In this document: positions 1-10,810 of the stretch, piece by piece
Layout: each line of letters begins with the position of its first letter
How positions within the stretch are numbered: the stretch's first letter is position 1
NCBI GenBank assembly: GCA_000697665.1
Contig: KL197720.1
Location: 62,456 to 126,455 of the forward strand
Origin: Jaapia argillacea MUCL 33604
Taxonomy: Eukaryota > Basidiomycota > Agaricomycetes > Jaapiales > Jaapiaceae
DNA: 64,000 bases
Direction of reading: 5' to 3'
Notes under the pieces: generated by a model
The model's input: the letters and a program-made list of their open reading frames with translations, nothing else
Database searches by the model: none
What the model was told of the DNA's origin: nothing
Program-made: the position numbers and the translations under genes

Positions 1-1507
1 AGTCAAGTTGCCATTCTAAGACATCAGATACTTGTCCTACCCAATTTTGGAATGACTGATTACTGCTCTCAAGGAAGAACAAGACCAATTAATCCAGTTC
101 ACTTGAATACTGTCAGGACCATAGATCCTATTACACTGCATTATCCCAAGGTTCAACATATGATGGAACATTAATTGTTGATGATTTTGATGAGACAAAA
201 ATCACAGGTGGACTTTCAGGATATCTTAGACAAGAATTTAGAGAATTGGAGATACTTGATGACATCACAAAACATAGGTATTATAATCAATTGCCAGTTA
301 AAGTTTGTGGATCATTTAGATTTCCATTGCTTAAATCATTCCGGGATTGGAAAAAAAAGGCTGATGCCAATATATACAACCCTCCAAACATTCACAATGC
401 AATTGCCTGGATTAAGCAAGAAGACTTTCAATTGGATGAGGAAAACAATACTGCCTTGTGGAAGTATCTCAGTAAAAGTAAGCAAGATAAAAATACACTA
501 GAAGAAAATAACAAAAATAAAGTTCAGGACACTACCAATTCTACACCACCAAAGCAACACTCAAAAAACAAAAGAAAATTCGACGAAGATCCAAATACAA
601 AACAAAGAAAAAAACAGAAAATCAATCACAATCAGAATAATAAAAACAAAAATTGGATGTAGCAGATGATAATGATCATCTTGATAAAAGACCAAAGCTG
701 CATTTACAACCATCATCAGTATTATGGAACAACAATAGTTGTGCATTTGATGCTGCAATAGTCATACTATATGCGATATAGGATGATCACAAAGATGACT
801 GGATTGCCACACAAAATCTACCTAAAAATTCCACTATGAAGAGATTATTCCATGGTTTCCAGGAAATGGATGATGGAAAGAGTGAATTGGAAACTGTAAG
901 GAACACATTATGTGAACATACAGATGACACAGGCAATGGTTACAACTTTGTTAATGTATTGAAAGATATTCTCCACACAAAGAAATCTCTTGCACCAGTG
1001 GTATTCAAATGCAACACATGCAACCATAGTTGGATTGATGCTAATTACTCTGATGGAGTTGCCATTTGTAATCCTTTATTAAATAGTGCAAATAACATTA
1101 ATCCATCTACAACCTCATGGATACGAACTATATTTCATCAAGATACTACCCAGTGTATTAAAAGAAGATGCATAGGTAACACTGTGGTAAAAATAGACTA
1201 TGACAAAATTCCAGACATAATGGTCCTTGATTTAAATGATACTCATTGTAGTACCCTGATTGAGAAAGACATCAAGATAACAGCTGATGATGAAATGAGT
1301 CTTTGAGGTGTAATTTACTTTGGAGATTTTCACTACAATGCAAGAATTGTTCAGGCAAATGGAGATATATGGTTCAATGATGGTATTGTAACAGGCAAAA
1401 ACTCAATTTATGAAGGACATATACCCACATTTAACAGAAATGATTTAAATCAAAAGAATAGTAAATACACAACTGCTCTAATTTACACAAGATGGAAGGA
1501 GAACTAA
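1..1507 (+). pseudogene. C-terminal part of a Helitron helicase with a peptidase-like tail (broken)
   Basis: This is the end of a PIF1-type helicase from a rolling-circle (Helitron) DNA transposon; the front lies outside the window. Visible blocks are FGMTDYCSQGRTRP at about 52-93, a motif VI-like YYTALSQGST near 130-155, and a typical Helitron stretch KITGG..LRQEFRELEILDDIT at about 205-270. Next comes a Lys/Asn-rich linker, then a region resembling a ubiquitin-specific-peptidase fold: a Cys box (NNSCAFDA) near 735, a CNTCNHSW zinc-type motif near 1010, and a His box (GDFHYNARIV) near 1325. The reading frame changes near 120 and near 655, and stops interrupt it near 780 and 1305, so the copy is dead. 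Helicase identity is fairly sure from remembered agaricomycete Helitrons. The peptidase assignment rests on motif order only. No 3' hairpin terminus could be fixed. Confidence 0.7.
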
Positions 1508-1934
1508 ATTTGGGAATTGTACCTGCCACTTGTTGGCCCACTCCCTGACTAGTAGGAAGGTGAAGGGGAAGGGAAGATGGGTTATCCCCAAACACCGAAT
1601 TTCTTAGTACTTGCCCATTTCGTTCTTTCCCTCATCTCCGGTGTGGTGTGTCTTAATTGTCTCTCGCTGGTTCTCCCATTGGAACCTAATCCTGTCCCTA
1701 CTGACCTTCGATCTATACTTGCTACAATGATTGTCCTGTGAATATTCATGGTACTTACTGATGTGTTCATTGTTTGCTCCATTTGTTTTGAATGAGCCTG
1801 TTGCAGTTTATTGTGTGGATATGCCTGAATTTGGGCTGAGCCTTTCAGGGCCAAACTCCTCGGGGCCAGATCCTCATGGGGCTGGATGTTTCAGGGCCGA
1901 ATCAGACTTTTATCAGCACATAATGTAGCGTGGT
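1508..1934. other. Flank of the Helitron copy, no gene seen
   Basis: The stretch after the helicase stop may contain the 3' end of the element, but no clear hairpin plus CTRR terminus stands out. The open frames here are short and show no recognisable motif. Confidence 0.4.
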
Positions 1935-2690
1935 GGTTAAGATACTAATATCCTACCCTGGGCTTGATTTCCTTGACTGGTTGGCTGACGGGTTAATAAT
2001 GCTACCAGCTGGAGCGACCCAATCCTATTTGATACTTCTGACCATGCAGCTGTATAAAGGCCATCTACACTCGCTTTCTCAATGGATCATATTATATTTC
2101 TATGAGGGGGCCTCATTTTTTTGAGGGGTCAGCCGATGGGTTAACAAACCTAGCGGCCGACAGGTTAATAACCCGAGCAGTTGGAGTAACCCACTTGTAC
2201 CTGATAATTCTGACCAGGCAGCTGTGGTATCACTTTATATAGCCCCTGGCAATGGTTTTATTCAATCGATGATACTAAATTTCCACCCTGGACCTGATTT
2301 CTCTGACTGGTCGGCCGACAGGTTAACAAACAGAGCAGCCGACAGGTTAATAATGCCACCAGCCGGAGCGACCCAATCCTATTTGATACTTCTGACCATG
2401 CAGCTGTAGAAAGGCCATCTACACTCGCTTTCTCAATGGATCATATTACATTTCTACAAGGGGCCTCGTTTTCTTGAGGTGTCGGCTGACAGGTTTACAA
2501 ACCGAGCGGCTGATGGGTTAATAACCCGAGCAGTTGGAGTAACCCACTTGTACCTGATAATTCTGACCAGGCAGCTTTGGTATCACTTTATATAGCCCCT
2601 GGCAATGGTTTTATCCAATAGATGATACTAAATTTCCACCCTGGACCTGATTTGCTTGAACTGTCGGCCAACCAGTTGACAACTGACATT
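1935..2690. repeat. Degenerate tandem repeat, period about 355 bp
   Basis: Two long copies and the start of a third can be aligned by eye. The segment 'gagcgacccaatcctatttg' occurs near 2010 and again near 2367. The segment 'ggagtaacccacttgtacct' occurs near 2178 and 2533. The start word 'tttccaccctggacctgatt' occurs near 2280 and 2634. Copies also share internal 'gccgacaggttaataa' words, so a shorter repeat is nested inside the long one. Divergence between copies is moderate. No coding role is visible. Confidence 0.75.
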
Positions 2691-2819
2691 GGCCGATGGG
2701 TTATCAAACCGTGTTGGCCGATGTTGGTTGGCCCATTAATAATGGACTTTTGCACCATCGGTTGGTGGGTTAATAACCCAAAAAAAGGCTGATTCAAGGC
2801 TTGCAAGCACATTCCCATC
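2691..2819. repeat. Nested 'ggccgatgggttaataa' word cluster
   Basis: The short word 'ggccgatgggttatcaaacc' and relatives recur here, continuing the word seen in the 355-bp repeat. It forms the junction to the KDZ remnant that follows. Confidence 0.4.
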
Positions 2820-4295
2820 AGTGCCGTTGCATTCCAGGAAATTGACCAGATATCATCAGCTGCACAGAAAAAGAATTGGCTTGAAGCATATATTCAAGCT
2901 ATGGCCAATCGTCAGCACAATGTGGCGGCAATGGACATCTTTGCCCCCTTAATCAAGAAGGGTATGCCGCAGTCTTTTCAATGGTATTCTACTGACATAT
3001 CATATAGCCACCAGCAAGTCCGATCTTCAACATGACTTGGCTCACAAGGAAGGACCCTCTGGCATCATACAGGGTACATCAAGTTGGTTTTCCAATGGGA
3101 TTTCCATTTACGAAGCCCAGTGAGTATCACATATACATTGGATATGCCATCACCTAATCTCCCTATGGCAGAGTTGAGCTTGCTGCGGCAGTTCGTAAGA
3201 TGGGAAAGAAGGCTATGGCAGACCAAATGAATCAAATTGAAGATCAGCACTGAAAGCTAGATGTTCGAATCGACAACTTTCAATGTGCAGCAGATCATTT
3301 TTTAGTGCAGGATCTTCTCATCCCCGAGGCCACTGTGGATGAGCCAATGACTGTCACTGAGCAAGATGCTGTAATTGAGGAGGGGGAGGAGTATGACAAT
3401 GTCTTTGATCCTACCATCGATGGTCTTTGGGAGGATGACTATGACTACAAAGCCATTCAAGCCCAATCAGATTCTACTAACGGACCTGTTGATGCAGAGA
3501 AGTGTCTCCCATCCACTCTTGGAGCAGCACAGTGCCTACAGCATGGCCTGAAGAGAATACTGGAGCAAGAGATTGAGCTCCGACAGGGGCAGGCGAACGA
3601 TATTCTCAATCAGATTTGCATTTCCCTGGGGCACAAGCCTTTCCTCTACCAAACTGAAATTTGACATAACAAGTCCCAAAGTACAATGACCCAATCTTGG
3701 ACGCGTGTAGGCCAGGTGGAATCAACCATCCAGAAAAACTCCTGCCTCTATAAACAGTGCCACAAGGCATTGGTACACACCGCCGCCCCCACAAATATTT
3801 TGCAGTGTTACAAGGAACTTACTCAAGAAGATCTCAAGGTAAAGACTGGGGTGGTGGATGATCCATCCCAACACAGCACTCAGCAGAATACCCTTTTGTG
3901 GTTCTGGACCATGAATCTGGCACAGAATGCCAATGATCAAGAGATGAATGACTATTTGGATGATTGTAAGCTTGCCCTTTCTGGAAGCATAACCTGCTGA
4001 ATACAGTTCAGTTTATTGTGTTCACTGGCTCTGTGCCCAGGCAATGAGAACATGCTGGGCAGAAGAGGTTACAATCCTCCTTCATGAGATGGGCTGGGTT
4101 GTGGCATTTTTCAGGAAGCGCACACAGGACTGGGAGTCCCTTGCATCAGCTGTTGATATCTCTGCAAGGCCCGGTCACAGAGCATATGCCAAGTGGCAGG
4201 CGCAGATGTGGTCCATGTTTGCTGATAGGGCCGGGAGTCAGTTCAAGGACACGAAGGTCTCACATTCACCTCCATTGAACCTATCCTTTGATTAG
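2820..4295 (+). pseudogene. KDZ-family DNA transposase remnant, C-terminal part
   Basis: Open pieces on the plus strand match the remembered C-terminal half of Kyakuja-Dileera-Zisupton transposases of agaricomycetes. At 3305-3664 an acidic stretch leads into CLPSTLG and then EQEIELRQGQANDIL..ISLGHKPFL. At 3686-4000 come KSQ..TQSWTRV, YKQCHKAL, LKVKTGVV and NTLLWFW. At 4044-4295 come RTCWAEEV, EMGWVVAFF, GHRAYAKWQAQMW and MFADRAG. These occur in the family order but in three frames. There is a stop after residue 119 of the first piece and a frame change near 4000. The region from 2820 to 3300 reads only in fragments. The catalytic DDE part is not visible, so this is an old, non-autonomous remnant. 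Confidence 0.65.
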
Positions 4296-5108
4296 TTGCA
4301 TTATTCTTCATTATGTGTCCAGATCTTGTTTTGCTCATGCGTCTTTCACCCTTAGTCACATGAGTGAATGCAAAATAGCACCGCAATATTAATTGCCTGT
4401 GAGACATTGGCATTGTGGCAATTGATTTCACCTGAACCTTTGTGCAGCCGTATCCAATGCCATGGCGACAAATAGATATTGTCGATCACTGAATTTGCCA
4501 TGCAATTGGGGTTTGAAACCCACATTATTCCAGGAATCACTGCCACTTCTCCTCAAAGTCACCATGGCAGAGATTGGACCCTATAATGCCCCCAGGACTC
4601 CCTTTTTTCATTCCCATTACAATCTCAGGACCAGCCTTGAGCAGCTCCTTAACCACACCCCCCGCACAAACATTTCCCCTCACCTTCTGGGCAAATATGT
4701 TGAATACTTCCAACTTGCCATCTACTCGCAAGTCAATCTCGCAATTGCCACTGTGGGGAACCCATTCCGCCTACACATGGAATTGCACCGTTTTACTATT
4801 TCGACCATACCTCCATTGAATCAAGTGTACAGCATCCCCTCACCTCACATCCATTTGAACCCACTAGTTTCATACGATTTCAGACTCGACATCCCATTCC
4901 CTCACTCCTGACAACCACACGACACTCAGTTCCATCTCAAACAAAACTCAACATTCAGTAATTCGCTTCCTCGTCATTCCCAACTCGGAAATATCCAAAC
5001 GTCCGAAGGCACGCCCAATCCTCCTAACGAATCAATCGTATTCCGGGCGATGTCGGAATTTCCTATCCGCTCCAACTCCGAGATTCCTCCCAAAACCAGA
5101 TGTCCACT
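4296..5108. other. No recognised gene; one 149-codon open frame
   Basis: A plus-strand open frame at 4462-4911 is the longest object. Its Pro/His-rich product shows no motif I recognise and may be chance. The stretch could be the downstream flank of the KDZ element. Confidence 0.3.
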
Positions 5109-5391
5109 GTTTCACCTCCACATCAATCAGTATCGGGAATTCCGATGTTGTCAAGTTAGGACCATATTAGACCCGATGATACAATTCCGATGCACCCGAT
5201 GTCCGCATTTCTAGGAGTCCGAAATATCGAGGTTCAACTGAAGACTAGTTATTCACCATCTCACCTCCACATCGCTCAGTACCTGGAATTCCAATGTTAT
5301 CTAGTTAGGAACGTATTTGACCCGACGATACGACTCCGATACATCCGATGCAAACATTCCTAGGAGTCCGAAACATCGGAATACGACTCAA
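5109..5391. repeat. Two-copy direct repeat, period about 148 bp
   Basis: The block starting 'tcacctccacatc' near 5112 recurs near 5260 and stays alignable to 'taggagtccgaaa', found near 5213 and 5361. The copies differ at many positions, so the duplication is old. Both are rich in 'ccgat' words that continue further downstream. Confidence 0.6.
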
Positions 5392-8300
5392 AGCTCCCTC
5401 TTCACCATTCCGGACTTACGACCTTGCATGCCTCTGGGACCTCAACAATCTTATCAGGAAGCTCTTTATCTCGATGTTCCGAGTCCCGATACACTGCCAC
5501 AACACGTTCCAATGGTCCGATACTCTGGGATTTACGAAACACTTACCTCACCTTCCTCCTCCTTCACTTCTCGACTTCTCAACCTCATGTCTGTGCTCTG
5601 GGACTGAGTCCTCGATCAGGAAGATACTCACTTTAGGTTTCCGAGATTGACTACTATAGATCCTGCTCCTCCCGAGGCTTCTGTGCACTTCCCCTTTTGG
5701 TCTGATACACCTCCGCTAGGACTTCACTTGCTTCCAAGGATACTCAGTATGTTTTACCTCAGTTACTTGACTTCCGACTTGTCCCCCTCTTTCGTTGTGC
5801 ACTCCTTCACTTGATTCACCCTCATGATGTACCAAATTCACCCTATCCTTTGTCCTTTCCTATTCTGTAGCTACCTCATGTACTTAGGTATAAAAACCTG
5901 TCTGTAGCTACTTTCCCAATAACAACCTTTTATGATCTCCCTTGTCTTGAGTTGCTCTCGGATGTTGCTCACCTTCGCACTCTCAATCTAAGCTTGTCCT
6001 TGTGTCGCTCTCTAGTGTCCCCTTGGAATCTGACTGTCCCAGAACTGACTTCCCTTGTTTTCGTGAATTCCGACTTTTCTTTCTTTCAACTTGTGTTGAT
6101 GTTTTCTGACTTTCACATTCTATTCTGATGCTTCCTTTCGATCCGATCCGATCTGATTCTATTTCGTTCCGATTTGTGTTTCCCTTTTGTTTCTATTCCA
6201 ACATCTTAGCTTTAGTTCGTTTTGATTCAGATCTCTTCGCTTTCTTTTGTTTTCATTAGTTTCCATCACACGTCTTACAGTTAGTTTCGTCGTATCGTGT
6301 CCTTAGATTTCTGAATAGTCCGATCCGATTCCCGACGTTTCGGATGCTCGCACAAGTACTCGCCATAGCACATCCTCCCCTTGGGACTACTCCTCCACTA
6401 TTGCTGTGTTGAGTTGAGTTTCCCTTGCATTCCATTTACTGGACGCATTCCTTTCGGACCCTACCTAGTCTGTCCCACACATTCCCACATCCCGAAACAC
6501 TGATCCCTCCTGTTCTTCGATTTCCATTAAAGACCAACCACCTATCTCTCTCAGACCTTATGCACCCTGAGTACCCCACACCGTGTATGTGGACACCTGT
6601 GACCGTGGCACTCAGATTTCCGACGAGGACTTTGAATTCTGGTGTCTAGGGATGTTTGCTGAATTGGTATGTTGCTCATTACTTCAATCAGTTTTGTGCT
6701 CATCCATCCTTTTCAGTTCCTCTTTCGCAGTGCCTACTACAATGCAATTACCACTGGGGCGCAGTATTACCAACCTGCACCATGTATGGCCATATTGCAT
6801 CGATTCTTTTGTCAGGAGCAGCCGCCGGCTCATGATTGGTCTCAGATGCTTGGGCAATTTAGAGAGGCTTGCAGCCCTTCTTCTCCATACTGCTGGCCTC
6901 CCTGGAGTGCCTTGAGGTTGTGGTGGGAGTCATCTGATGTTTGTGCTGGTGTGAGAGCACTTTTGGAGGCTACTTCCCTCGAGGTTTGGCATCCTCTTTT
7001 GTCCTGAGCAGCTCCTGACCTTTCTTTGATGCAGGAAGTCGATCTAATCGATTCCATGAGAGAGATGGAAGAGAGATACCTTGCCTTCAAGGCGCTTCCT
7101 AGCCTTGAGATATTCCCCATCGATCTACCACCTGTGGGACTCTTTCGCAACCCATCTGATGAACTCCAGGTATGATAAACTGCCCTGAATCACATCATCC
7201 CCAGGCATAAAACCCTTCCTTAGAATGACCCTTATCATGAGCTTGATCACCTTGTTCTGGCTGTCTGCAACCTACTCATGGATGGTGGAAGTCTGACCCT
7301 ATTGCCTGGCCTCCCTTCAGAACTTATGAGCCAGCTCAGCAAGTATACACCCAATCCTGCAGAGCCACACTTTGCTGATGGTCCCATCATTCGTGAATTG
7401 AAGGTACTGTATACACTGAAGTATCAGAATCTGGTGAACTGGTGCAGTTGCTATTTGGAGAAGTTGGCCTCTGTCTCTATTGCTCAGGAGGGGTATCTGA
7501 CTGTCCCTCCACATCTTGAAAGGTTTCCTTGTGGGTGAGCTGGGGGATGTAGTGTAGCTACTACCCTTGAATTCTTGTACAATTTCAATGATGCTGTGTC
7601 ATGTTTCATCTCAAATCTGATCAATGTGAACTGCAATGGTACTGCCTGTAATACTGGAAATCAAGGCAACAGAGTATATTCACTGATGGCTGCTGACTCC
7701 ACATGACTGACCACTGGTTTCATAATCATTTGTGATTGTGCAACCATACAGACAAATCATACTGTTGTCTTGGGGCAGGGTGAGGGCATGGATGCCTTGT
7801 CCAAAATAGCTTCTACCTTCAGACCAATCACCCCAGCGAAAACAGATGTTGGATATAGTATTGCCCATCACTGGTTGCCCCACTTCAATGAAATGAGAAG
7901 CTTGTGAGGCAATGGTCAACTGGATGGCCAATGAGGGTCATCTACTGTGCAAAATATTCAATGCTGCAATGGCAAAATGGCCCTGATATATGCCACAACA
8001 ATATCGGGCATCATTCTAGGACAATAGGGGATGAATGCTGCAGGGTTGGCCATATGGATACCATCTCATCAATCAGCTGCCATTCTACTATTGTACACCC
8101 TACAACAGATGGCCGAGGTTGGCTGACATGTTAGATATACTACAACTTGTAATGTCGGCTGATCGTTAATAACAATTCTAATTAGCTGAGCAATGTGGAT
8201 CTCTTATGCCGAAAATGGTGTTCTACTCTGATCCCAATGTCTTCTCCAGACACAATAATTTATGCCGACCTTGTCTGGTGCGACAAAACCAATTCCATGC

Positions 8301-9189
8301 TGTTCCCACCTCTCCGGTTCTGTGTCCATTGAATTTGAGTGATTGTGCCTCCACTATAATGGTATCCTTATTTTGTAGTCGCCATTGCCCCAGTAAGGTA
8401 TGTCACCCTCACTTTGCTTAGATCCATAACGTTGTATCTTTATCCCTCCAAACTTTTCTCTGATCATCAAAATGATGCCGATCTCAACCCCGATACCTAA
8501 TTCTGGCACTCTTCAAGTTGAACCCATAATGTGTGATTGGTTTGATTCATCAGATTCATTTCATGCCAATGATGTGATTGTCATCAGGATGAGAGGGGTG
8601 CCTGAGCAAATGCCGATCCTGATCCTGATCCTGATCCCATGTGTGCAAAACTTACCAAGCTGCCCTGGCAGGTACTCTTTTTGCACTGGAGCTATCAGGT
8701 TTTCTTGGTCATGACGTCTGGCTGCATACCAAAGAAATGTCGGCCAATCTGTTGTTTATTGGATGTGGGGTAATTGTTGTGTTGTGTAAACACACAGGGT
8801 TCTATGGAAAAGTCATCGTAGACCATTATTGTAGATATTCCTTTCCTGTGTTTGATGTTGGTCGGCTCATTCGATGCTACTGCAACATTGGCCATGTCGT
8901 CATAACCACTGATTTGGTTTTACCCTTGGGTTCCCCCAATGCCTAATGAATACATCTCTAGCAATACATGAGATCGCCTGGATTGGCATGTATGATCGTC
9001 TGGTGGGATGTGTAGAATCGCCGGCCGCCTGTCTATGGATGGCTTTCTTCATTCGTCGGTCGGCAGGATGGTAACTCACATCAGCTGGTGGGATGGTAAC
9101 ACACATCGGCCAACGGGATGATACACCCGGTTGGCCAATGTCAGGTGACTCGTTACTGTAAGTGCTTTGTCCCTTTGGCTGGTGCGATA
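5392..9189. other. Repeat-derived region without an assignable gene
   Basis: The stretch is T/C-rich on the plus strand, with 'ccgat' and 'ttccgac' words to about 6350. Plus-strand open frames at 6669-7007 and 7278-7538 look weakly protein-like (for example LVLAVCNLLMDGG around 7255-7285), but they are interrupted and match no family I can name. A TATA-like 'ggtataaaaacctgtctgta' lies near 5887. The part from 8110 to 9190 repeats 'ggctga' and 'ggccgat' words seen also at 2000-2800. Most likely decayed mobile-element sequence. Confidence 0.35.
8615..8638. repeat. Short hexanucleotide repeat (gatcct)
   Basis: Three exact gatcct units are followed by gatccc. It is a short microsatellite inside unassigned sequence. 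Confidence 0.8.
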
Positions 9190-10350
9190 CCAAAGGTGAA
9201 AATGGCTGAATGGGCTGCAAGCATTTCCAGCACTGGTCTAGCATTTTCTGAAATATGTCGAACTAGTGCTGGAAATGCCTTACTGATATTCTTAGGCAAG
9301 TCGGGCATTTTTAGATATGTGTCTGACATTTCTGGCAAGTGTTTGGCATCTTTAAGCACTGTACTCAGGCATTTCCGGCATTGGTCTAGCATTCTCAGGC
9401 AAGTTTGGCATCTTCTGGCACCATGCTCAGGCATTTCTGGCACTATTCTAATATCTTTCCAGAACTTGTTTGGCATCTTCAAGTGCTCTACTCAGGCATT
9501 TCCGGCACAATTCTAATGTCCTCAGGCAAGTCCGGCATCTTTCACCACCATAATCAAGCATTTCCAGCATCAGCCTAGTATTCTCAGGCAAGTCAGGCAT
9601 TTTTAGGTATGTGTCAGATGTGTAAGTCTGGCATCTTCTGGCACCTTACTCAGGCATTTCTGACACCAGTCTAGTATTCTCAGATAAGTCCTTTCTGGCA
9701 CTTGTCTGGCATCTTCAAGCACAATACATGGGCAAGTCAGGCATCTTGACGTACAGTCCGGCATCAGGCCACAGTCCGGCATCAGGCCACAGTCCGGCAT
9801 CAGGCCACAGTCCGGCATCAGGCCACAGTCCGGCATCAGGCCACAGTCCGGCATCAGGGCACAGTCTGGCATCCTGGCACAGTCTGGCATCCTGACACAG
9901 TCTGGCATCTGGACTCAGGGCATAGTCTGGCATTCAGGCACAGTCCAGCATCCAGGCACAGTCTGTCATTGGGGCACAGTCCGGCATCCAGGCACAGTCT
10001 GGTATCCAGGCACAGTCTGGCATCTGGACTTAGTCTGGCATTCAGGCACAGTCTGGCATCAGGGCACAGTCCAGCATCAGGGCATAGTCCGGCATCCAGG
10101 CACAGTCTGGCATCCGGGCACAGTCCAGCATTGGGGAACAGTCCAGCATTTGGGCACAGTCTGGCATTCAGGTAGAGTCTGGTGCCAGATTGTGTACAGA
10201 TGCCTGACTGCACATGGATCCCTAACCAGGCCTAGATGTCTGACTGGACCTAGATGCCTGACAGGCAATACACAGTTACAGTCTGGCATCCAGGCACAGT
10301 CTGGCATCCAGGTATAGTTAGGCATCTAGGCAGTCATACATAGTCCGGCA
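9190..10350. repeat. Composite minisatellite built on a 'ggcat' word
   Basis: From 9190 to about 9730 a longer unit of roughly 50-60 bp alternates words such as 'caggcatttccggcac', 'tctagcattctcaggcaag' and 'tggcatcttc'. From about 9730 to 10,350 it changes to an 18-bp unit of the form 'cagtcyggcatcnnggcr'. Between 9754 and 9861 six units follow in perfect 18-bp register, five of them identical, while flanking units vary. Because 18 is a multiple of three, several frames stay open on both strands (MPDC.. on minus, ASGHSP on plus). These open frames are products of the repeat and are not called as genes. Confidence 0.85.
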
Positions 10351-10539
10351 TCTGGGCATGGATACCTGACTGGGCCCAGATGCCTGACAGGCAACTTCTT
10401 CCCAGTTAGGCAGCTTCTAGCATAGTCTGAGCACAGTCAGGCATATTCTGGGAAGTCACTGAGCACAGTCAGGCAACTTACAACCCATTTGCCATGTTTC
10501 CCAGGCATCCACTGCTGGTAAGGGATTTGGCAGGTCTAA

Positions 10540-10810
10540 TGGGAGAGTCAGCTGGCCCGTTACTATTGAGCATCTGCTGGCCCGTTATCATCGAGTGTCG
10601 GCTCACTCATTACTATCGGATGTCTGCTAACTTGTTACTAGCAAGTAGGCAGGTCCGCTAGGATATCTAGCCCATGTCAGCTGAGCTGTTACTAACAGGA
10701 CATCTGCTACACCATTAACAATGCCCAGCGGACAGTGGTCGGCCAAGTCCGCTGGCACGTTACTAACAGACAATATGTGATGTTGGCTACCTGTTACTAA
10801 CGGGTAGAGA
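10540..10810. repeat. Degenerate repeat with 'ctggcccgttacta' word
   Basis: Words such as 'gctggcccgttactattgag', 'gctggcccgttatcatcgag' and 'gctgagctgttactaacagg' recur about every 30-50 bp. Units are strongly diverged. Confidence 0.5.

Noticed and set aside
5880-7540. Possible LTR-type element (TATA-like 'ggtataaaaacctgtctgta' followed by open pieces)
   Set aside because: No paired terminal repeats, primer-binding site or polymerase domain could be recognised, so the family cannot be named.
9603-10325. Overlapping minus-strand open frames with MPDC/PDAGLW repeats
   Set aside because: The frames exist only because the 18-bp unit is a multiple of three. Unit variation does not preserve a protein, and both strands are open.
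9190-10350. CRISPR-like array
   Set aside because: Units are contiguous or merge into one another without unique spacers of constant length, and the window is eukaryotic.
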